Below are positions 14,257 to 17,429 of a stretch of 17,429 nt of DNA, piece by piece. Below the pieces are notes generated by a model that worked only from the letters and a program-made list of their open reading frames with translations, was not told the origin of the DNA and searched no databases. A program made the translations under genes and the position numbers. Position 1 is the stretch's first letter. The number at the start of each line of letters is the position of its first letter. Origin of the DNA: Terriglobia bacterium (GTDB taxonomy: Bacteria > Acidobacteriota > Terriglobia > UBA7540); the NCBI GenBank assembly GCA_020072905.1, contig JAIQGB010000061.1, forward strand, positions 1-17,429. Reading direction: 5' to 3'.

Positions 14257-14955
14257 TCAGCGCGAGGAGAGACGATGGCGAAGAAACCGAGCGCCCCAAG
14301 TGCCCGCAAAGCGAACAGCGATTCCAACCCGACCGTCGCGGCGATGCTGGCGGGAGTGATCTACCAGGCGCGGCTGCTCAACCGGCAATCGAAATTGAAT
14401 ATCCCCGAGCACGAAGTGATTTCGGACGTCGTTGACCTGTATCGGGTTGTCCGGGACGAGGGCGACAATTCTCGGGTCTTGCCAATCCACCGCGCCGATG
14501 AGCTTGTCGGCGATCTTCCCTTTGGAATCGATGATGTAAGTCTCGGGGAATTTGAACGTCCCGTAGCGTGAGGCCACGGCCTGGTCGGGGTCGCGCGCGA
14601 TGGGGAAGGTGAGTTGCGCTTCGCTGACGAATCGCTCCAGCGCTTGCGCGTCCTGATCCACGCTCACGCCGATCACGGTCACGTCCGAGCCGCGCATCTG
14701 GTCGGCAAAGCGCTTCAGGCTAGGAGTCTCTTCGACGCAGGGCGGGCACCACGTCGCCCAAAAATTCAGGACCACCACGCCGGGCCGGAAATTGCCGAGC
14801 GAAATCGGTTGCTGGTTCAAGGAGGGGAGAGTGAAGTCCGGAGCGGTGTCACCCGTCTCGACAGGGCCGGGCTGCCGCGACTGGACTGCAAGGAAAATCG
14901 TCCCGCCCACGATCGCCGCGAGTACTAGCAACTTGAGGGCATTGTTTTTGCTCAT
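14257..14955 (-). CDS. TlpA/ResA-like membrane-anchored thioredoxin with non-native tail
   Basis: 232 residues from an ATG with GGAGCC upstream; an ATG five codons earlier is also possible. Residues 5-26 form a single N-terminal anchor or signal, followed by a periplasmic TlpA/ResA-type domain: A-P-D-F-T-L-P-S-L at 38-46, F-W-A-T-W-C-P-P-C at 65-73 (C70, C73), cis-proline P137 in F-K-F-P-E-T-Y, and I-D-S-K-G-K-I. The family uses this fold for disulfide reduction, often in cytochrome c maturation. The recognisable domain ends near D-P-R-I-V-A-L-V (V167). The last 65 residues are antisense to the small plus-strand gene from 14275, so its natural stop appears lost. No cytochrome gene is nearby. 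Confidence 0.8.
   Translation of the reverse strand: MSKNNALKLLVLAAIVGGTIFLAVQSRQPGPVETGDTAPDFTLPSLNQQPISLGNFRPGVVVLNFWATWCPPCVEETPSLKRFADQMRGSDVTVIGVSVDQDAQALERFVSEAQLTFPIARDPDQAVASRYGTFKFPETYIIDSKGKIADKLIGAVDWQDPRIVALVPDNPIQVNDVRNHFVLGDIQFRLPVEQPRLVDHSRQHRRDGRVGIAVRFAGTWGARFLRHRLSSR
14275..14571 (+). CDS. small conserved-looking protein, C-terminus probably lost
   Basis: 98 residues from an ATG with GAGGAGAG close upstream and an extended -10 promoter. Residues 1-20 are a basic, Pro/Ser-rich, probably disordered lead. Residues 21-59 form an amphipathic helical stretch: V-A-A-M-L-A-G-V-I-Y-Q-A-R-L-L-N-R-Q, then E-H-E-V-I-S-D-V-V-D-L-Y-R-V-V. I do not recognise the family. From about residue 60 to the end, the frame is exactly antisense to the C-terminal half of the opposite-strand thioredoxin gene. 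That part is probably read-through past a lost stop. The genuine protein would be about 60-70 residues. Confidence concerns the N-terminal 59 residues. Confidence 0.6.
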   Translation: MAKKPSAPSARKANSDSNPTVAAMLAGVIYQARLLNRQSKLNIPEHEVISDVVDLYRVVRDEGDNSRVLPIHRADELVGDLPFGIDDVSLGEFERPVA

Positions 14956-14976
14956 GCCTGCCGGCTCCATTATAAT
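14948..14976 (+). promoter_or_regulatory. promoter on a symmetric -10 between thioredoxin and glycosyltransferase genes
   Basis: On the plus strand, TTGCTC (14948-14953), 17 bases, TATAAT (14971-14976). The -10 lies in a perfect 12-bp palindrome, CCATTATAATGG (14967-14978), so the minus strand also has TATAAT at 14974-14969. The plus-strand promoter fits the glycosyltransferase-PTPS-folE operon. The minus-strand promoter would give the thioredoxin gene an almost leaderless transcript. Confidence 0.5.
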
Positions 14977-15052
14977 GGGAGATTGCGAAAATGGCTGAAG
15001 ACTTGACTGAAGTGTGCGAGGGCCGGCGAGCGCCGCGTCAGGGCCGCGGGTC

Positions 15053-16120
15053 ATGCCCATGATGGACCAGGATCAGGGCCGCGTCTCGGTAATCGTTCCC
15101 GCCCGCAACGAGGAAGCCAACATTGCGCGCGTGGTTCGCTCGCTTGCGCCGCAGCAGGGGGTGCGGGAACTCCTGGTGGTGGACGACCGCTCCCAGGACC
15201 GCACCGCGGAGATTCTGAAGGACCTGAAGGCGAAGATCCCCGCCCTGCAGGTGATCGAGACCGATACTCTGCCCGAGGGCTGGACGGGCAAATCGTACGC
15301 GGCGGCGACGGGCGCGCGGGTGGCGTCGGGCGCTTGGTTGCTTTTCACCGACGCCGATACCGAGCACCTGCCGGGCAGCCTCGCGGTGTTGCTCGAGCGC
15401 GCCGAGCGCGAGGGCGTGGACCTGCTTTCGCTTTCGCCCGGGCAGTCGACGCGCACGGTGTGGGAGAAAGCGGTCATCCCGCTCATCTACACGCACTTGG
15501 CGAGGCTCTATCGTTTTGAAGATGTCTCCGATCCGGCATCACCCGCGGCAGCGGCGAATGGCCAGTATGTGCTGATTCGCCGCGCCGTTTACGACCGCGT
15601 CGGAGGCCACGAAGCCGTGCGCGGCGCGATCCTCGAGGATGTGGAGTTAGCCCGGCGCGTGAAATCCGCAGGGGGCCAATTGCTCTTTCTCCCGGGCGCG
15701 GAGTGGGTGTCCACGCGCATGTATGGGAGCTTCTCCGCGATGTGGCAGGGGTGGACGAAGAACCTTTACTTGCTTTACGGCCGGAACGTGACCCACATGC
15801 TCGGCGCGCTCGCCGAACTCTGGCTGCTGGACCTCGCGCCGGCCTTGGCGTTCGTGGCGTTAGCGCTCGCTTGGGCCATGGGAGCCGGCGACCTGTGGAC
15901 GGTGCTGGCGGCACTGACGTTCTTTTTCCTGGCCATGCTGCGCCAGTGGAACTACGGCCAGGCGCTCGGCCGGATCGGTTTTGACCCGCGGCTGGCAAGG
16001 TACCAGGCACCGGGCGCGGCGATCTTCAGCTTTCTGCTGCTCAATTCCGTGCGGGCCTACCGGTGGGGTGGCAAGATCGAGTGGAAGGGCCGCTTGTATT
16101 CGACGAAGAGGGCGGGATGA
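15053..16120 (+). CDS. membrane-associated family 2 glycosyltransferase (HpnB/CrtQ-like)
   Basis: 355 residues from the ATG at 15053. Alternatives are GTG 15014 and ATG 15059 or 15062, and no strong ribosome site decides among them. The GT-A domain spans residues 10-230: V-S-V-I-V-P-A-R-N-E at 11-20, L-V-V-D-D at 41-45, L-P-E-G-W-T-G-K at 73-80, the metal-binding D-A-D at 100-102, A-I-L-E-D-V-E-L at 192-199 and Q-G-W at 232-234. Hydrophobic segments near 255-275, 283-298 and 320-335 suggest C-terminal membrane helices. The L-P-x-G-W-T-G-K and D-P-x-x-x-A-A-A-A-N-G-Q patterns recall the HpnB (hopanoid) and carotenoid-type GT2 enzymes. Its stop overlaps the next gene by four bases (ATGA), so it is translationally coupled to the pterin genes. 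The acceptor is unknown: a lipid is the family norm, and a pterin is a speculative context-based alternative. Confidence 0.82.
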   Translation: MPMMDQDQGRVSVIVPARNEEANIARVVRSLAPQQGVRELLVVDDRSQDRTAEILKDLKAKIPALQVIETDTLPEGWTGKSYAAATGARVASGAWLLFTDADTEHLPGSLAVLLERAEREGVDLLSLSPGQSTRTVWEKAVIPLIYTHLARLYRFEDVSDPASPAAAANGQYVLIRRAVYDRVGGHEAVRGAILEDVELARRVKSAGGQLLFLPGAEWVSTRMYGSFSAMWQGWTKNLYLLYGRNVTHMLGALAELWLLDLAPALAFVALALAWAMGAGDLWTVLAALTFFFLAMLRQWNYGQALGRIGFDPRLARYQAPGAAIFSFLLLNSVRAYRWGGKIEWKGRLYSTKRAG

Positions 16121-16524
16121 TTTATGTGACGCGCCGGGCGGAATTTTCCGCCGCGCACTTCTACCACAATCCGAACCTGAGCCCGGAAGAGAACCGGCGC
16201 ATCTTCGGCAAGTGCAACAACCCGCACGGGCACGGCCACAATTACACGCTGGAGGTCACGGTGGCGGGCGAAGTCGATCCCACCACCGGCATGGTGCTCG
16301 ATCTGAAAGACCTGAAGAAAATCCTCGAACAGGAAGTCTTGCAGGTGATGGACCACCGCTTCCTCAACAAGGAAGTGCCGGCGTTTGCGACCGCCATCCC
16401 GACCACGGAGAACATCGCCATCGAGATCTGGAAACTGCTCGCGCCGAAACTATCCTTCGGCACGCTGCATCGAATCCGGTTGTACGAGACTCCCGACTTG
16501 TTCGTGGACTATTACGGAGAATGA
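16117..16524 (+). CDS. 6-pyruvoyl-tetrahydropterin synthase-family enzyme, copy 1
   Basis: 135 residues from an ATG with GAGGGCGGG upstream and a 4-base ATGA overlap with the glycosyltransferase. Zinc ligands are H14 (S-A-A-H), H39 and H41 (G-H-G-H-N-Y). The catalytic Cys is C33 (G-K-C-N-N-P), the Asp-His pair is D79-H80 (M-D-H-R-F-L-N) and the substrate-anchoring Glu is E124 (Y-E-T). The K-C-N-N-P-x-G-H-G-H-N-Y core and the D-P-T-T-G-M-V-L-D-L-K-D-L-K-K run resemble eukaryotic-type PTPS more than E. coli QueD. PTPS-family enzymes act on dihydroneopterin triphosphate, the FolE product, to give 6-pyruvoyl-tetrahydropterin or, in the queuosine pathway, 6-carboxytetrahydropterin. All key residues are present. 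The downstream folE supplies the substrate. BH4-type or queuosine use cannot be separated from this window. Confidence 0.88.
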   Translation: MIYVTRRAEFSAAHFYHNPNLSPEENRRIFGKCNNPHGHGHNYTLEVTVAGEVDPTTGMVLDLKDLKKILEQEVLQVMDHRFLNKEVPAFATAIPTTENIAIEIWKLLAPKLSFGTLHRIRLYETPDLFVDYYGE

Positions 16525-16982
16525 TGGTTTACCTGACCCGGCGCTACCGTTTCTCGGCGGCGCATCGGCTCCACAACGACTCGCTCTCTCCCGCGGAGAA
16601 CGCGCGGATCTACGGCAAGTGCAACAACCCCTTCGGCCACGGGCACAACTACGTGCTCGACGTGACCGTGGCGGGCGAGGTCGATGCCGCGACGGGCATG
16701 GTTTGCGATCTGGGCGTGCTCGACGGAGCGGTCCAGCGCGAAGTGCTCGATCGGTTCGATGAGACCCATCTGAATCTGGACGGGGAGAGCTTCCGCACGC
16801 GCGTTCCGACCGCGGAGAACATCTGTTTCGAGATTTTTGATTTGCTGCGCGCTCCGCTCGCGGGCGCCGGGCCCGGCGGGAACACGCGCCTCGAGCGCGT
16901 CCGTCTGGAGGAGACAAACTCGAACTTTTTCGAGTACTACGGCGGGGGCGGGCCGCGGAGCGCCGCCTCCCAAGTGAGATGA
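16524..16982 (+). CDS. 6-pyruvoyl-tetrahydropterin synthase-family protein, divergent copy 2
   Basis: 152 residues from ATG 16524, which overlaps the previous stop by one base; ATG 16521 with a four-base overlap is equally possible. It aligns with copy 1 from the first residue (T-R-R, F-S-A-A-H, G-K-C-N-N-P, G-H-G-H-N-Y, V-T-V-A-G-E-V-D). Zinc ligands H14, H39 and H41 and the Cys C33 are kept. The D79-H80 pair of copy 1 is D79-E80 here, with a His two residues later (F-D-E-T-H-L-N). Copy 2 also has a longer Gly-rich tail (residues 112-122 and 140-152). The family call is firm. The changed catalytic region suggests another reaction, a regulatory or scaffold subunit, or an altered active site using H82. 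It is sandwiched between copy 1 and folE. Confidence 0.85.
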   Translation: MVYLTRRYRFSAAHRLHNDSLSPAENARIYGKCNNPFGHGHNYVLDVTVAGEVDAATGMVCDLGVLDGAVQREVLDRFDETHLNLDGESFRTRVPTAENICFEIFDLLRAPLAGAGPGGNTRLERVRLEETNSNFFEYYGGGGPRSAASQVR

Positions 16983-16986
16983 GACC

Positions 16987-17429
16987 ATGAACGAAGACCG
17001 GCTATCCACCCTGGACGAACTCGGCATGACGGCGACACCCGACCTGCTCGAGGAGAACGTGCGGACGCTCCTCCGCGAAGTGGGAGAAGATCCCGGGCGC
17101 GAAGGCTTGTTCAAGACGCCGCAGCGCGTGGCGAAGTCCCTGCGCTTCCTGACCAGCGGCTATCACGAGGACGTGGACAAGGTCCTGAACGGCGCGCTCT
17201 ACGAGGTGGCCTACGACGAGATGGTGATCGTCAAGGACATCGAGGTCTTCAGCCTCTGCGAGCACCACCTGCTGCCCTTCTTCGGCCGCTGCCATGTGGC
17301 CTATGTCCCTACCCAGAAGGTGATCGGGCTGAGCAAGATCCCGCGGCTCGTGGACGTGTTTGCCCGGCGGCTCCAGGTGCAGGAGCGGCTGACCACCCAG
17401 ATCGCCGAAACCATCATGGCGAAGATCAA
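16987..17429 (+). CDS. folE: GTP cyclohydrolase I (partial at window end)
   Basis: The first 147 residues are seen; the 3' end lies beyond the window. The ATG at 16987 follows the PTPS copy 2 stop by four bases, with only a weak ribosome site, which suggests coupled translation. Family landmarks are R-E-G-L-x-K-T-P-x-R-V (near residues 38-48), then V-F-S-L-C-E-H-H-L-L-P-F with the zinc ligands Cys and His, then V-x-Y-V-P-x-x-K-V-I-G-L-S-K-I-x-R, and Q-x-x-L-T-x-Q-I-A. The enzyme converts GTP to 7,8-dihydroneopterin triphosphate, the first step of folate, BH4 and queuosine-type pathways, and feeds the two PTPS-family proteins encoded just upstream. Confidence 0.95.
   Translation, partial: MNEDRLSTLDELGMTATPDLLEENVRTLLREVGEDPGREGLFKTPQRVAKSLRFLTSGYHEDVDKVLNGALYEVAYDEMVIVKDIEVFSLCEHHLLPFFGRCHVAYVPTQKVIGLSKIPRLVDVFARRLQVQERLTTQIAETIMAKI

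Noticed and set aside
15981..16520. N-terminal extension of PTPS copy 2
   Set aside because: It overlaps the glycosyltransferase and PTPS copy 1 in another frame. The copy-1 alignment fixes the start at 16521 or 16524.

Overview
The window is about 17.4 kb of GC-rich bacterial DNA with dense, mostly minus-strand genes and good Shine-Dalgarno sites. The gene mix suggests an environmental, heterotrophic Gram-negative, most plausibly an Acidobacteriota member or similar soil lineage: secreted DUF2911, TlpA, VOC and esterase proteins, a LarA-like/enolase-superfamily cluster and type II toxin-antitoxin modules. No rRNA or other marker gene is present, so this placement is inference.

Layout. (1) Positions 2-136 (+) hold a fragment of a phenylacetate-CoA-ligase-like gene that breaks off head-on against a C-terminally truncated DUF2911 gene (91-531, -). 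(2) 596-2976 (-) is a tight export-oriented operon: Lys/Ala-rich secreted protein, secreted esterase, secreted TlpA-like thioredoxin. (3) 3184-4233 (-) is an exported protein with two VOC (glyoxalase-fold) domains. (4) 4385-9193 (-) is a three-gene cluster: Tat-type enolase-superfamily dehydratase/racemase, exported glycosidase-like TIM-barrel protein and a LarA-family nickel-pincer racemase homologue. It looks like a sugar-acid or hydroxy-acid module. (5) 9378-9767 (+) is a tandem ACT-domain protein.

(6) 9803-11192 (-) is a small accessory island. It has a hicB-hicA pair, then a fragment homologous to the tail of a nearby HMA-like gene, then a second toxin-antitoxin pair whose RelE/ParE toxin has an in-frame amber codon. 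The second pair lies between two ~125-bp imperfect direct repeats. (7) 11338-14122 (-) is a copper P-type ATPase with YHS and two heavy-metal-binding motifs at its N-terminus, followed by a cysteine-free HMA-like protein. (8) 14275-14955 has a small plus-strand gene and a minus-strand TlpA/ResA-like gene that run into each other; each lacks its own natural end.

(9) 15053-17429 (+) is a translationally coupled run: membrane glycosyltransferase 2, two tandem divergent 6-pyruvoyl-tetrahydropterin-synthase-family genes, and folE (cut by the window end). This is a pterin biosynthesis operon. The second PTPS copy lacks the usual catalytic Asp-His pair. The most unusual points are the two convergent gene-fusion breakpoints, the decayed toxin-antitoxin module between direct repeats, the doubled PTPS pair coupled to a glycosyltransferase, and the enolase/glycosidase-like/LarA cluster.
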